NCBI RefSeq assembly: GCF_006965485.1 | Contig: NZ_CP041360.1 | Coordinates: 7,482,501 to 7,546,500, forward strand | DNA: 64,000 nucleotides | Source: Spirosoma sp. KCTC 42546 | Lineage (GTDB): Bacteria > Bacteroidota > Bacteroidia > Cytophagales > Spirosomataceae | Reading direction: 5' to 3' | In this document: positions 8,911 through 18,174 of the stretch, one piece after another | How positions within the stretch are numbered: the first letter of the stretch is position 1 | Layout: the number at the start of each line of letters is the position of its first letter | Program-made: the position numbers and the translations under genes | Notes under the pieces: model-generated | What the model saw: the letters and a program-made list of their open reading frames with translations, nothing else | The model's database searches: none | Told to the model about the DNA's origin: nothing

Positions 8911-10149
8911 ATGAACTTGTTGGCCTCACTTTCTCTGGCAACTGGCTTGATGGTGGCAAGTGTTTCTGATCTCGCCGGTTTGCTACACAAACCAGCAGAC
9001 AGATCATTGCCTATCCACACTGCTACTGCTTTAGTTACCGACCCCGGACTAACCAGGCTCTTGCCACCTGTCTATTTCTGTGGGGAATCGGTTCCCTTAC
9101 ACGAAGAAGCAGTTGCCCGACGATTAGTATCTGCCTTAGCCCAGAACACAAACCAAAATCGGATATTTTATCGTATTCGGCAGCGGGCGTCTGTATTTTT
9201 TCCTATTATCGAACCGATTCTGGCCCGGCACGGTATTCCGCTCGACTTCAAATATTTACCCTTGGTCGAGAGTGCGCTGACAGGTCTGGCAGTATCACCT
9301 AAGGGGGCGGTAGGCTATTGGCAGTTTATGCCAGCTACAGCGCGTGAGCTAGGGTTAAGCATCCGGCCTGGCTACGATGAACGGCAGAGCCTGGTCAAAT
9401 CAACCAATGCAGCCTGCCGCTATCTGAACTATCTGTATAATCGACTGGGCTCCTGGACACTGGCCGCTGCGGCTTACAACAATGGCATTGGTGCCTTACT
9501 GGGCAATATCCGCCGACAACAGCAACGCGACTATTATTACCTACGCCTGAACGCCGAAACAGGAAAGTATCTGTACCGAATTCTGGCATTCAAAGAATTA
9601 TTTTCTAACTATCGATCCTATCAGGGGTTTATTCCTGAGCGGATGATGGCTTACTTAAGTGAGCCACTCACGCCCGATGCTGAACCGGATAAAGATGAGG
9701 TGCTTTTGCCAGAAGTGATCATGAACGAGGCCACCAAAGTAGCGGTTAATGCACCTTCTACTGAAACAGCACAGCCAACCGCCGGGCGAACGCTTGATAT
9801 ACCCCTCCCCAATGCAGGTGATGTGTTTCGGGGAGGTATCAAAGCGCGACTGGTGGAATCAGCAGGTGTCGAACGAGGCCAGGTCTGGGTATTTCACCTC
9901 ACCCGCGATGGGATGGCCGACGGCAAAGAAGTGGAAGAAGGTGATGTTTTGTATGCCATTGTGGAAGACGTTGACAAAAAAACGGATAAGATCTACCTGC
10001 GCGCAGATCGGCTTTATTCGGCGAGTGAAAAACACACCTATACTATGAATCTATCGGCCATTGATGCCTCCACGGGCCGTATTGGCATTAAACTCCCCGA
10101 TGTGGATCAGATAAAGGCAGGCTGGATTCTGACCTGGAAAACATTGTGA
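8911..10149 (+). CDS. Lytic transglycosylase, SLT domain (paralogue 2 of 3)
   Basis: A 412-residue exported murein transglycosylase. N-terminal signal-like segment MNLLASLSLATGLMVASVS, then VYFCGESVPL shared with its two neighbours, then the SLT domain with FKYLPLVESALTG (catalytic Glu120), GAVGYWQFMPATARELGL and SWTLAAAAYNNGIG. After a variable Pro/Thr linker (about 225-290) comes a C-terminal domain of about 110 residues (RLVESAGVERGQVWVFHLTRD through GWILTWKTL) that is repeated in the third paralogue and absent from the first. It has no LysM repeats, unlike typical MltD. The stop codon opens directly onto a hairpin repeat at 10147-10280. The tandem arrangement implies local duplication. 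Confidence 0.92.
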   Translation: MNLLASLSLATGLMVASVSDLAGLLHKPADRSLPIHTATALVTDPGLTRLLPPVYFCGESVPLHEEAVARRLVSALAQNTNQNRIFYRIRQRASVFFPIIEPILARHGIPLDFKYLPLVESALTGLAVSPKGAVGYWQFMPATARELGLSIRPGYDERQSLVKSTNAACRYLNYLYNRLGSWTLAAAAYNNGIGALLGNIRRQQQRDYYYLRLNAETGKYLYRILAFKELFSNYRSYQGFIPERMMAYLSEPLTPDAEPDKDEVLLPEVIMNEATKVAVNAPSTETAQPTAGRTLDIPLPNAGDVFRGGIKARLVESAGVERGQVWVFHLTRDGMADGKEVEEGDVLYAIVEDVDKKTDKIYLRADRLYSASEKHTYTMNLSAIDASTGRIGIKLPDVDQIKAGWILTWKTL

Positions 10150-10280
10150 AGTTGTGAAATGAGTGAAGTGGTGGAGTGGGTGAAGTAAGTGAAATAGGTG
10201 TAGTAAGTAGATTGCTGGTTAATCTATTTCACTTACTCCACCACTTCACTCATTTCATTTACTCCACTCACTCCACTACT
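10147..10280. repeat. Inverted array of GTGAAGTRG-type words
   Basis: A run of 8-9-bp words (GTGAAATGA, GTGAAGTGG, GTGTAGTAA) begins at the TGA stop of transglycosylase 2 and is followed by its own inverse complement. Segments 10156-10177 and 10235-10256 are exact 22-bp inverse complements; the remaining words differ in number between arms. The same word family occurs at 19504-19524, 19805-19865 and 50631-50727. Confidence 0.9.
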
Positions 10281-10345
10281 TTGCCAACTGAACTAAACCC
10301 TGAATACGATTCGTTGTCTATGGGTCTAACCAACAACTCTTTATT

Positions 10346-11590
10346 TTGACAGTACTTACGAGATGCGTTATCCTGTTGCTTCTGAGCGTTTTATCGTTTA
10401 GCTCTCCTCTTCTGGCACAAAAAAAGGCGGCTTCGTTAAAAGTCAAGTCGAATCGTAAAGCGATAGCCCAGCCTCGCTCAGTAAATGAGCCCCAACGGTT
10501 ACACTTTTGTGGTGAGGTGGTACCAACAGAGCAGGGCGATGTTTCGGCCAAACTGGCGTTTGCGCTAGCTGGTAGTTCAGGCTACATACGCCACTTAAAT
10601 GGATTAAAGGCGCGTTCAGCTCCATTTTTTGCGGTTATTGAGCCAATTCTTCATAAGTACAATATCCCAAACGATTTCAAATACCTACCACTCATTGAAA
10701 GCGCCTGGCAGTCGAACGCCGTATCATCGGCGGGTGCCATTGGATACTGGCAATTCATGGATGATACCGCTCAGGACATGGGGCTTTCCATCACGCCCGG
10801 CAGCGACGAGCGTACCGACCTCCTTAAATCGACTGAAGCCGCTTGTAAATATTTGAAATTTCTTTATCGCAAGCTGGGCTCCTGGACGCTCGTAGCAGCT
10901 GCCTATAACGGGGGCGTAGGGATGGTCCAGCGTAAAATCACAAAATCAGGTAACCGGGACTATTATTCGATGACCATGAATCCAGAAACGGGTTACTACC
11001 TTTACCGGATTCTGGCCATGAAAGAATTGTTTACGAATCCAACTTACGGAGTTGGGTCAATAGGTATCATGCTGGCATCAGCATCGTCAGGTAATCTGTA
11101 CGAACGTGAACGCGAACAGGCTCGTCGCATGGGTTGGCTCCAGGATGATGAACCAGAACCAGAAGGCATCCCCATTGAATCCTTTCTGGGATCAGGCACA
11201 CCCGTTAAAAATGAAGCGATGGTTATGGACAGCATGTTAACAGAGCTGCTCAAAACCAAGCCTGCTTCCCTACCTGTCTTTGTTGGCGATGTAGCCACCC
11301 GGTTAGTACGGGCCGGTCTTCCTAAAGTGGGCCAAAGTTGGGCATTTGCGCTGACGGAAGATGTTCAGATTGGCGATGATGCACTCAAAACAGGCGATAT
11401 GCTCTATGCCATTGTCGATGATGTTGATACACGTGGCAATCTGTTTCTACGGGCTACCAAAGCAGTTTCTTCTCAGGAAAATACGACGATTTCACTCACC
11501 TTGCAGGCTATGAATCCAGCAACGGGTTTGGCGGGCGTTCCCCGCCCCAAGGTTGCAAAACCCGGCTGGATCGTGCAATGGAAACTGTAA
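10346..11590 (+). CDS. Lytic transglycosylase, SLT domain (paralogue 3 of 3)
   Basis: A 414-residue exported transglycosylase starting at a TTG (10346); no in-frame ATG lies between the upstream stop at 10301 and the conserved region, and this start gives a good signal peptide (MTVLTRCVILLLLSVLSFSS, PLLAQ). It carries RLHFCGEVVP, the SLT block FKYLPLIESAWQ (Glu118), GAIGYWQFMDDTAQDMGL and SWTLVAAAYNGGVG, then a linker and the same C-terminal domain as paralogue 2 (GQSWAFALTEDVQIGDD through GWIVQWKL). The shared SLT and tail domains show that genes 2 and 3 are the closer pair in architecture. Transcription ends at the hairpin 11614-11700, facing a convergent gene. Confidence 0.92.
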   Translation: MTVLTRCVILLLLSVLSFSSPLLAQKKAASLKVKSNRKAIAQPRSVNEPQRLHFCGEVVPTEQGDVSAKLAFALAGSSGYIRHLNGLKARSAPFFAVIEPILHKYNIPNDFKYLPLIESAWQSNAVSSAGAIGYWQFMDDTAQDMGLSITPGSDERTDLLKSTEAACKYLKFLYRKLGSWTLVAAAYNGGVGMVQRKITKSGNRDYYSMTMNPETGYYLYRILAMKELFTNPTYGVGSIGIMLASASSGNLYEREREQARRMGWLQDDEPEPEGIPIESFLGSGTPVKNEAMVMDSMLTELLKTKPASLPVFVGDVATRLVRAGLPKVGQSWAFALTEDVQIGDDALKTGDMLYAIVDDVDTRGNLFLRATKAVSSQENTTISLTLQAMNPATGLAGVPRPKVAKPGWIVQWKL

Positions 11591-11613
11591 TCTAACCGCG
11601 CGGGAGGTCCCGC

Positions 11614-11700
11614 CGGGATTTATTTAATTTTACTGACCGAATATGATTTTCAATATAGTCCTCAAAATCAAAGTCAGTCAGTAAAATCAAATAAATCCCG
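11614..11700. terminator. Long inverted repeat between convergent genes
   Basis: Arms 11614-11637 and 11677-11700 are 24 bp with one mismatch (CGGGATTTATTT outer part). An inner GATTTT/AAAATC pair extends it. It sits between transglycosylase 3 and the DUF4249 gene and would fold on both strands. Confidence 0.75.
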
Positions 11701-11709
11701 GTTCAGAAA

Positions 11710-12744
11710 TCACCAGCCTTCCGGCTCAATGATTGGTACGTTACCATACGTATTCCGGCAATCGCCATCGGGTATGATCTGACTGCTGATGAAGCCGACT
11801 AAAGCCTGATAAAACACAACATTCGGGAAATTCTGCTGCCGATACCGACGCCGAGTTACCGACGTTACGGCAAAATACCCTCGTGCCGCATCGGTCGGGT
11901 CGCTGGTATTGACTACATTTCCCGTAACAGGTGCCGGAAGCGGATCGAAAATACTGCCTGTTCGGGCGTTTTGTTGCTGGTAGAGTTTCCAGAACTGGTA
12001 ATTGTTCTGGGTGATGGCATATTGCTGCACCTCCACCAGTTGGGGACCAATGGCATAAATGGGCACTTGTAAAACAAATCGCCCTCGGAGGGGATTGCCA
12101 TTGATAGCCTCATCGCTAAATACATTGACCACATCATTCGATACCGTTGTCCAGCAGCGGTAGTTGCATTTACTTGGATTACCCAGACTACAGGGTACCC
12201 CTACCGATAAACGGGTTGTGTAGCCATACGCAGACCAACGATAATAATTTGCTTCATTAGCAGGGTCATTCGTATTCACGCCATATGAAAAGGCATAAGG
12301 GATCGACAAATTATTTGTTTTAATCAAGGTTGCCGAAATACTATCGATTACAGGAACAGCAGGCATTCGTTCCGGCTTGGTTGTGTACCGTTTGCCATCG
12401 GCAAGAACCACGCTTAGACTATATGAACGACCAACCTGCCCCCGAAAGGTTGAATCTGTAGTCTGGTACACGCCTAATCCTCTTGATATAAAGCGCGTTG
12501 AGCGGCCCTGGTCGTCAGAAAGGGTAACCTGCGCTTCTTTTACATATTGATCGTTCACGTTTTGTGCGCCTGCGCCACTGTACTTTCCGGTATAAGTAAG
12601 CCGAACAGTATAAGGGGGAGCTTCGTTGGTGATTTGCCCCTCTACGACCAAACGTGGCTCTTCGGTTCGAATGGGTAAGTCCACCTGATCAATGCATGCT
12701 ACCAACACGGTCAGAATGAGGATATAGCTGATAAGTTGGCGCAT
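11710..12744 (-). CDS. DUF4249 domain lipoprotein
   Basis: A 344-residue lipoprotein (MRQLISYILILTVLVAC, anchor Cys17) of the DUF4249 family, which in Bacteroidota is routinely encoded next to a TonB-dependent receptor and is thought to be its outer-membrane surface partner. The N-terminal half has the family's repeated beta pattern (RLVVEGQITNEAPPYTVRLTY; AQVTLSDDQGRSTRF; YSLSVVLADGKRY). The ATG at 12744 is chosen over one 24 bases upstream because it lies one base after the TAG stop of the receptor gene (12746-12748), giving tight translational coupling. A Cys-rich stretch (CSLGNPSKCNYRC) near residue 200 may bind metal or form disulfides. Confidence 0.9.
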   Translation of the reverse strand: MRQLISYILILTVLVACIDQVDLPIRTEEPRLVVEGQITNEAPPYTVRLTYTGKYSGAGAQNVNDQYVKEAQVTLSDDQGRSTRFISRGLGVYQTTDSTFRGQVGRSYSLSVVLADGKRYTTKPERMPAVPVIDSISATLIKTNNLSIPYAFSYGVNTNDPANEANYYRWSAYGYTTRLSVGVPCSLGNPSKCNYRCWTTVSNDVVNVFSDEAINGNPLRGRFVLQVPIYAIGPQLVEVQQYAITQNNYQFWKLYQQQNARTGSIFDPLPAPVTGNVVNTSDPTDAARGYFAVTSVTRRRYRQQNFPNVVFYQALVGFISSQIIPDGDCRNTYGNVPIIEPEGW

Positions 12745-12745
12745 A

Positions 12746-15106
12746 CTAAAAATAGAAATTGTAGGCAATGGATGGAATCATGGTACCGAATACCGACAAC
12801 CGGTACGACTCTGTCCGCTGGTTATACCGGGTGAAATAGATGGAATAGGGATTCTTGTGGGCATATAGGTTATAAATGCCCAATGTCCAGATACCATACC
12901 GTTTTTGCGCTTTGTTGAAGCGGGTATCTTTCGAGAACGCAACATCCAATCGGTGATAGTCAGGAATGCGGTCGGCATTCCGGCGCGAATAGTCCTGAAC
13001 TGGCTGGCCATTATAGGTGTACTGTCCATCAGGGTAGGTAGCTGGCACACCCGTATAATACACAAAATTTGTAGAGAAGGTCCAGTTATGCGACATAGAC
13101 CAGCGAGCCTGCATATTAAGCGTGTGTGGCCGGTCAATATAGGATGGGTAATAATCCCCACCATTGATCCGAAGCTCATTGTAAGGCGTTTGTACGGCAA
13201 TCAGCGAGCGGGCATAGGTATAGTTAACTTGTCCGGTAAGCCGTCCGGTATTTTTGCTTATGCCAAATTCAACTCCGTAAGCCCGTCCGGCTGCTCGTAG
13301 TAGCGCCGTTTCAAGCTTTGGATTCAAAATCAGGTTAGCGCCGTAGCGATAGTCGATCTGGTTCTGAAGGCGTTTGTAATAACCTTCTACACTTAGCTCG
13401 ATGGCATTATCCTGTACATTCTGAAACAATCCTACAGAGATCTGGTCGGCAATCTGGGGCGGCAGGTATCGGTTACTCAATGTCCAGAAATCAAGGGGCG
13501 TAATAGCCGTTGTGTTCGAAATAAGGTTCACATACTGTCGCGTTCGACCGGCACTGGCTTTAATAGCCGTGTTTTTAGCGACCTGCACGCGCAAAGCTAA
13601 CCTCGGCTCAAAACCCCCATACGCCTGTGCCACTTTCCCGCTACCGTATTGTACCGAATCAACAACCGTTTCGGGTGAGGGTGGCAGACCTTCCGAGTAG
13701 CCATAAACGGTTTGTGGCCCCAGCGAAGCAAAGGCCGAATAGCGTAAACCTGCCATCAACGTAACAGTGGGCATAATTTCCCATTCGGTGTTTATATATG
13801 CACCTAGTTCCCGGCCCCGTTCTGGATTAATTTGTCTGGCGTTAATACTGGAATTTTCGTTCGTTGGCCGAATAGCACCCGTTTGAATCCCATACAAAAT
13901 TGCATTCGTACCAACCTGAACTTTAAACGACTTGTTCAGGGTATAAAACATATCAGCCTTGCCTTCCTTCTGCTCAATGTGCGACGTAAAACGGAAGTTC
14001 AGATTAGGTGCGACCCCATCTACATTGAGGAAATAGCCGCTATAGAGCGCTGCCAGATTAAGTTGCATGTTCGGCCGGATGAGGTAACTCCAGCGGCCCG
14101 TCAGTACGTTCGAATGCCAGCCATAAAGCGTATCGCCCGGAAACCGGAAGTTATCCTGACTTCGGTAAGCCGATAGCGAGATGGTATTCCGTTCGTCGGG
14201 AGTATAGGTTAGTTTAATGTTACCATCATAGAAGAACGCCCGACTATTTTTCACACTTCCCGATGGAAACAATTGGAGCAGATAATTAGGAAAAGCGATA
14301 CGTCCCCCGGCCAGCAATGTCAGTTTTTTGGTAATTGGCCCATCCACTACAGCCCGTGCACTTACCGGACTTAATCCACCCGATACGCGCCAGCCATCCT
14401 TGTTCCCATTACGGGTACTCATCAACAGTAATGACGATACTCGCCCGCCATATTGCGCCGAAAACGCTCCTTTATTCAGGCTCACGTCCTGCACCATATC
14501 GGGATTGATATTCGTGTAAAAGCCAAGCAAGTGTGAGGTATTGAACAGCGGAGCACCGTCTACCAGCACCAGATTCTGGTCGGCACGCCCACCCCGGACA
14601 TTAAAACCACCGGCTCCTTCACCTGCCGTTGTTACTCCAGATTGGAGCGTAAGGGCTTTCAGGATATCAGGCTCGCCCAGTACAACTGGCATCCGTTTCA
14701 GTTCAGGCATGCTGATCTGGATCTGCCCCATCTGCACGTCTTTAATATTTTTGTCTTTACGAGTAGCCCGTACATCTACCTCTTCCAGATCGGTGGAGCG
14801 GGGTTGCAGAAAATAGTCGACTCGTTTATTGAAATCCAGCACAACCGTTTCTCGACCCCGAAAATAGCCCACCGCCGACACATAAATAGTGAGTGCCCCC
14901 GGTGGATGAGCCAGTGCAATGACACCCGCACTGTCGGCCTGTGCCCCAGCTTTTGTTTCGGCAACGAGCAAGCTGGCACCGGGTATAGTTTTTTTAGTAA
15001 CACCGTCGCGTACGATTACAGTCAGGCGAAGCCGTTGCTGGGCAACTACTGATGAATGAAACGCAAGCAAACAGAAGAAACAAAGCAGGGTAAGCCGCAA
15101 TTTCAT
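12746..15106 (-). CDS. TonB-dependent receptor with carboxypeptidase-like N-terminal domain
   Basis: A 786-residue outer-membrane receptor for active uptake of an unknown substrate. After the signal peptide (MKLRLTLLCFFCLLAFHSSVVAQ) comes a CarboxypepD_reg-like beta domain (about 25-110), then the plug domain with VQMGQIQISMPELKRMP, VTTAGEGAGGFNVRGGRADQN and LVDGAPLFNTSHLLGFY, then a 22-stranded-barrel type region ending in an aromatic strand with terminal Phe (YNFYF). It is the first gene of a two-gene unit with the DUF4249 lipoprotein. Length is at the short end for SusC-like proteins and there is no SusD, so it is not a typical glycan utilisation pair; iron, peptide or small-molecule uptake are equally possible. 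Confidence 0.93.
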   Translation of the reverse strand: MKLRLTLLCFFCLLAFHSSVVAQQRLRLTVIVRDGVTKKTIPGASLLVAETKAGAQADSAGVIALAHPPGALTIYVSAVGYFRGRETVVLDFNKRVDYFLQPRSTDLEEVDVRATRKDKNIKDVQMGQIQISMPELKRMPVVLGEPDILKALTLQSGVTTAGEGAGGFNVRGGRADQNLVLVDGAPLFNTSHLLGFYTNINPDMVQDVSLNKGAFSAQYGGRVSSLLLMSTRNGNKDGWRVSGGLSPVSARAVVDGPITKKLTLLAGGRIAFPNYLLQLFPSGSVKNSRAFFYDGNIKLTYTPDERNTISLSAYRSQDNFRFPGDTLYGWHSNVLTGRWSYLIRPNMQLNLAALYSGYFLNVDGVAPNLNFRFTSHIEQKEGKADMFYTLNKSFKVQVGTNAILYGIQTGAIRPTNENSSINARQINPERGRELGAYINTEWEIMPTVTLMAGLRYSAFASLGPQTVYGYSEGLPPSPETVVDSVQYGSGKVAQAYGGFEPRLALRVQVAKNTAIKASAGRTRQYVNLISNTTAITPLDFWTLSNRYLPPQIADQISVGLFQNVQDNAIELSVEGYYKRLQNQIDYRYGANLILNPKLETALLRAAGRAYGVEFGISKNTGRLTGQVNYTYARSLIAVQTPYNELRINGGDYYPSYIDRPHTLNMQARWSMSHNWTFSTNFVYYTGVPATYPDGQYTYNGQPVQDYSRRNADRIPDYHRLDVAFSKDTRFNKAQKRYGIWTLGIYNLYAHKNPYSIYFTRYNQRTESYRLSVFGTMIPSIAYNFYF

Positions 15107-15209
15107 AAGGCTGAGTAGTGGAATAGTCTACAAAAAGAACCGTAAGCTACAAAAAGGTTGCCATTTTGGACTATATGCTCCACTATCAATTAACTAATTT
15201 TTAATTAGC

Positions 15210-16526
15210 CTACTTACTCTTAGCCAATGCTTTCCGATAGGTATCAATAGCGCGCTGCCGGGCCATCGTATGCTCAACAATGGGTTTCGGGTAGTTTGGC
15301 CCATCAACTTCGGGCACCCACTGACGAATATAAACTGACTTGGGATCGAATTTCTGTGCCTGGCGTTCTGGGTTGAATACGCGAAAATAGGGTGCGGCAT
15401 CGGTGCCCGAACCAGCCGCCCACTGCCAGCCACCATTATTGGCCGACAGATCATAATCCCGCAGTTTTTTACCAAAATAGGCTTCACCCCATCGCCAGTC
15501 AATAAGCAAGTGTTTGCACAGAAAACTGGCCGTAATCATTCGAACCCGGTTGTGCATCCAGCCGATCGTATTCAGTTGGCGCATACCGGCATCTACAATG
15601 GGATAGCCTGTTTCGCCATTACACCACTTCTCGAACTCATCTTCATTGTTTCGCCAGTCAATCTGGTCATACTCACGTCGGAACGAATACGTTTCAACGT
15701 GCGGAAAATGGTCGAGTACCTGAAAGTAAAAATCCCGCCAGCAGAGTTCATTTAAAAACGTTTTGTCTTCAGCCTCTCTTGCCTGACGGGCCAGCTCTCG
15801 AATGCTGACCGTACCAAATCGCAAATGCATTCCCAGTTGACTTGTCCCGTGTGGTAATGCAGGAAAATCGCGGGTTTCGTTATAGTTATCAAGTAGCTTA
15901 TCCGATACTGTCCGTGCTGGAAATGGCTCACCAACCGGCTGAAAATCCATTTCGGCGAGTGTAGGAACTTTCTCGGGTTTGGTTTTCCAGAATTGGCTAA
16001 AATAGTTCTCGGTTGGATAGGCTTTCAGATAAAAATCCGTCAGTTTATCGTTCCATTTTCGACTATAGGGCGTAAAAACCGTATAGGGCGTTTTTTTGCC
16101 GGTCAGCACCTCATCACGCTCAAAAATAGTTTGGTCTTTACTCGTATGAAACCCGATGCCTTGCTCCGTCAGCAAGTCGCCAATTGCTTTATCGCGCTCC
16201 TTGGCATATACTTCGTAATCGTGATTGGCAAATACATCGCTTACACGGTATTGGGTCAATAATTCTTTCCATACATCAATCGGCTTACCGTACCGAACCA
16301 GCAAGGTTGACCCCATTTTGGCTAGTTCTTCATGCAGACGGTTTACTTCCTGAACCAAAAACTCCACCCGCCGGTCTTGGCGGTCGTCAAGATCATCAAG
16401 AATCGTACGGTCGAAAATAAAAACGGGGATGACAGGGCGACCACGTTTAAATGCGTAATAAAGTGCGGCATTGTCGTGCAGACGCAAATCGCGCCGGAGC
16501 CAGACCAGCGAGAGTGGTTCAGACAT
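15210..16526 (-). CDS. phrB: Deoxyribodipyrimidine photo-lyase
   Basis: A 438-residue flavoprotein of the class I CPD photolyase/cryptochrome family, which repairs UV-induced cyclobutane dimers using light. The N-terminal antenna-binding alpha/beta domain begins LSLVWLRRDLRLHDNAALYYA. The FAD-binding catalytic domain carries ELCWRDFYFQ, TGYPIVDAGMRQL, WMHNRVRMITASFL, LLIDWRWGEAYF and DLSANNGGWQWAAGSGTDAAPYFRVFNP, the last being the hallmark FAD-contact segment. Length is close to the family's usual 430-480. The gene stands alone, facing away from the TonB receptor operon. Confidence 0.95.
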   Translation of the reverse strand: MSEPLSLVWLRRDLRLHDNAALYYAFKRGRPVIPVFIFDRTILDDLDDRQDRRVEFLVQEVNRLHEELAKMGSTLLVRYGKPIDVWKELLTQYRVSDVFANHDYEVYAKERDKAIGDLLTEQGIGFHTSKDQTIFERDEVLTGKKTPYTVFTPYSRKWNDKLTDFYLKAYPTENYFSQFWKTKPEKVPTLAEMDFQPVGEPFPARTVSDKLLDNYNETRDFPALPHGTSQLGMHLRFGTVSIRELARQAREAEDKTFLNELCWRDFYFQVLDHFPHVETYSFRREYDQIDWRNNEDEFEKWCNGETGYPIVDAGMRQLNTIGWMHNRVRMITASFLCKHLLIDWRWGEAYFGKKLRDYDLSANNGGWQWAAGSGTDAAPYFRVFNPERQAQKFDPKSVYIRQWVPEVDGPNYPKPIVEHTMARQRAIDTYRKALAKSK

Positions 16527-16584
16527 ACAGTAAGTAGGGTTTGTTAAAGGGCTAACCAGCCGTTAGTCGAAAAAGTTAAGTCAC

Positions 16585-16635
16585 AAAAAAGTCAGAAGTT
16601 GCCAGACAAGATGAATCGGTCTGGCAACTTCTGAC
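16585..16635 (-). terminator. Rho-independent terminator of the 16660-17019 gene
   Basis: A perfect 17-bp stem (16591-16607 with 16619-16635, arm GTCAGAAGTTGCCAGAC) with an 11-base loop, followed on the minus strand by six T. Confidence 0.9.
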
Positions 16636-16659
16636 TGCTTATTCTGTCTATGTTTCGCT

Positions 16660-17019
16660 TTATTGAGGCTTGAAGCGTAATCGAACGGTATGTACCTGAG
16701 CAGCATATTCGCTCAAATCAGTAGCATAACCTGTCAATTTAATACCGGTTAACTGGCGTAGTAATTCGTTATTCAATTTCTCATTCTGGCTAAATACCTC
16801 CAACTGGCAAAGTTTACTGTCAGAATTTACCCGAAACTGAATGACCACAATACCCGCCTGTTGGGTTGATTTGAGAACATCTGGGTAAGATATATGTTTC
16901 GCTAACTGCTGCTCCAATGTAGCCTTAACCTCTTTCGGTTTGTGTGTAGTAATGGGCGCAGCGGAGGCTTGCGTTGCCAGGAAGCCTACCAGCATGAGAA
17001 GAGTAAATTTCTTTTTCAT
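16660..17019 (-). CDS. Small exported TonB C-terminal-like protein
   Basis: A 119-residue exported protein with signal peptide MKKKFTLLMLVGFLATQASA. The rest resembles one TonB C-terminal module: a helix-strand start (EQQLAKHISYPDVLKSTQQ), the strand pattern GIVVIQFRVNSDSKLCQLEVFSQNE and a closing VRLRFKP. It lacks any transmembrane energy-transducing region or Pro-rich spacer, so it is not a full TonB. Short stand-alone proteins of this type are common in Bacteroidota; their role is unknown. It has its own strong terminator and a long AT-rich upstream region. Confidence 0.75.
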   Translation of the reverse strand: MKKKFTLLMLVGFLATQASAAPITTHKPKEVKATLEQQLAKHISYPDVLKSTQQAGIVVIQFRVNSDSKLCQLEVFSQNEKLNNELLRQLTGIKLTGYATDLSEYAAQVHTVRLRFKPQ

Positions 17020-17463
17020 GACTTCAAACGGATTAAATGATTAAACAAGGTCGCCCCTTGTCTCAAATCCTCAAGGAGCTTTCGCTAGTTAATATTAAGC
17101 AAATATTATGTCAATATTAACTAAACATTACCATTTACATCCATTATCCTAACTTACTGGGAGTCAGTATATTTTACAAAATAGCATAAAAACGGCTGTC
17201 ATATTTTGAATTTTATTGATTTTAAAGTATAATATATCTCTAACTATATTTCTATAGCCAGTTTGCAAAATATTATTTCCCACTTCAATGTTAATTTAAT
17301 GTTAAGAAAATTAGTAAGTGCTTGGATGCGACAGACTAAAAATGAAAACGTGTGATAAGCCTACAGGCTGCTTTTAGAAATACAGTCAAATCACAGAGGT
17401 AATAAAACAAGAAAAGTCCGGAAGCTGCTTCCGGACTTTTCTTGTTTTACTGTTGTGTAGTTA
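17020..17463. other. AT-rich intergenic region
   Basis: About 440 bases without a convincing gene. It is very AT-rich and contains a 10-bp inverted repeat (AGTTAATATT at 17087-17096 with its complement at 17113-17122), possibly an operator for the gene at 17019, and the hairpin at 17403-17449. Nothing else is recognised. Confidence 0.5.
17403..17449. terminator. 22-bp perfect hairpin, bidirectional
   Basis: Arms 17403-17424 and 17428-17449 pair perfectly around a three-base loop; the stem GTCCGGAAG is flanked by A-rich and T-rich outer arms. It lies 15 bases beyond the stop of the GNAT gene and would terminate it. Confidence 0.9.
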
Positions 17464-18174
17464 TCAGGCAATTTCCAACTCGCGATCCCCCTTTCGGGAA
17501 CGCGAACGGTCGGCTGGTTGGATACGGAGCAGAATGCGTTTTTTAATACGCATCCAACGTTCGTATAATTTCGATTCTTTGAGAAAATTCCATTTCTCAT
17601 CTTTCTCTTCTTTCTTATGCTCTTCCGGATCGTATAGCATCCCTGTGCAGAGACAGTGCTTCCGATTCGTTCGGGTCAGAATATCGAAGTTGGCGCAGGT
17701 CTGGCAACCTTTCCAGAAGGAGTCATCACCCGGAAGCTCACTCAGCGTAACAGGTTGATAACCCAAATCGGAGTTGATCTTCATCACCGCCAGACTGGTT
17801 GTAATGCCAATGATCTTAGCCGTTGGGAACATAGCCCGCGACAGTTCAAAAGCCTTGGCTTTGATGCGTGTGGCAATACCGCTCTTCCGATAATCGGGAT
17901 GGACAATCAGGCCAGAGTTGGCCACAAATTTACCGTGCTCCCAAGTCTCTATGTAGCAAAAGCCTACCCACTCACCCGTAAGGGTCATGGCAATAATAGC
18001 CTTTCCTTCGAGCATTTTCTCCATCACATAAATGGGGGAACGTTTAGCAATACCGGTTCCCCGGGCTTTTGCGCTCTCTTCCATTTCGTGGCAGATGGTC
18101 TCGGCCAACCGCAGGTGGTTTTCATTGGCCACCTGAATGATGTATTGATCGTTAACTATTTCTGGGGTGATCAT
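17464..18174 (-). CDS. GNAT family N-acetyltransferase with Cys-rich C-terminal extension
   Basis: A 236-residue protein. Residues about 10-160 form a GNAT acetyl-CoA fold with the pyrophosphate loop HPDYRKSGIATRIKAKAF. A C-terminal extension contains four cysteines in WKGCQTCANFDILTRTNRKHCLCTGMLYDP and then a highly charged tail (EEHKKEEKDEK, RSRSRKGDRE). I recall GNAT proteins with this Cys segment next to argG in arginine operons of Bacteroidota, where they are candidates for the N-acetylglutamate synthase step; here no arginine gene is adjacent, so that role is a hypothesis from memory. The four Cys could bind zinc. The gene is monocistronic. Confidence 0.85.
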   Translation of the reverse strand: MITPEIVNDQYIIQVANENHLRLAETICHEMEESAKARGTGIAKRSPIYVMEKMLEGKAIIAMTLTGEWVGFCYIETWEHGKFVANSGLIVHPDYRKSGIATRIKAKAFELSRAMFPTAKIIGITTSLAVMKINSDLGYQPVTLSELPGDDSFWKGCQTCANFDILTRTNRKHCLCTGMLYDPEEHKKEEKDEKWNFLKESKLYERWMRIKKRILLRIQPADRSRSRKGDRELEIA

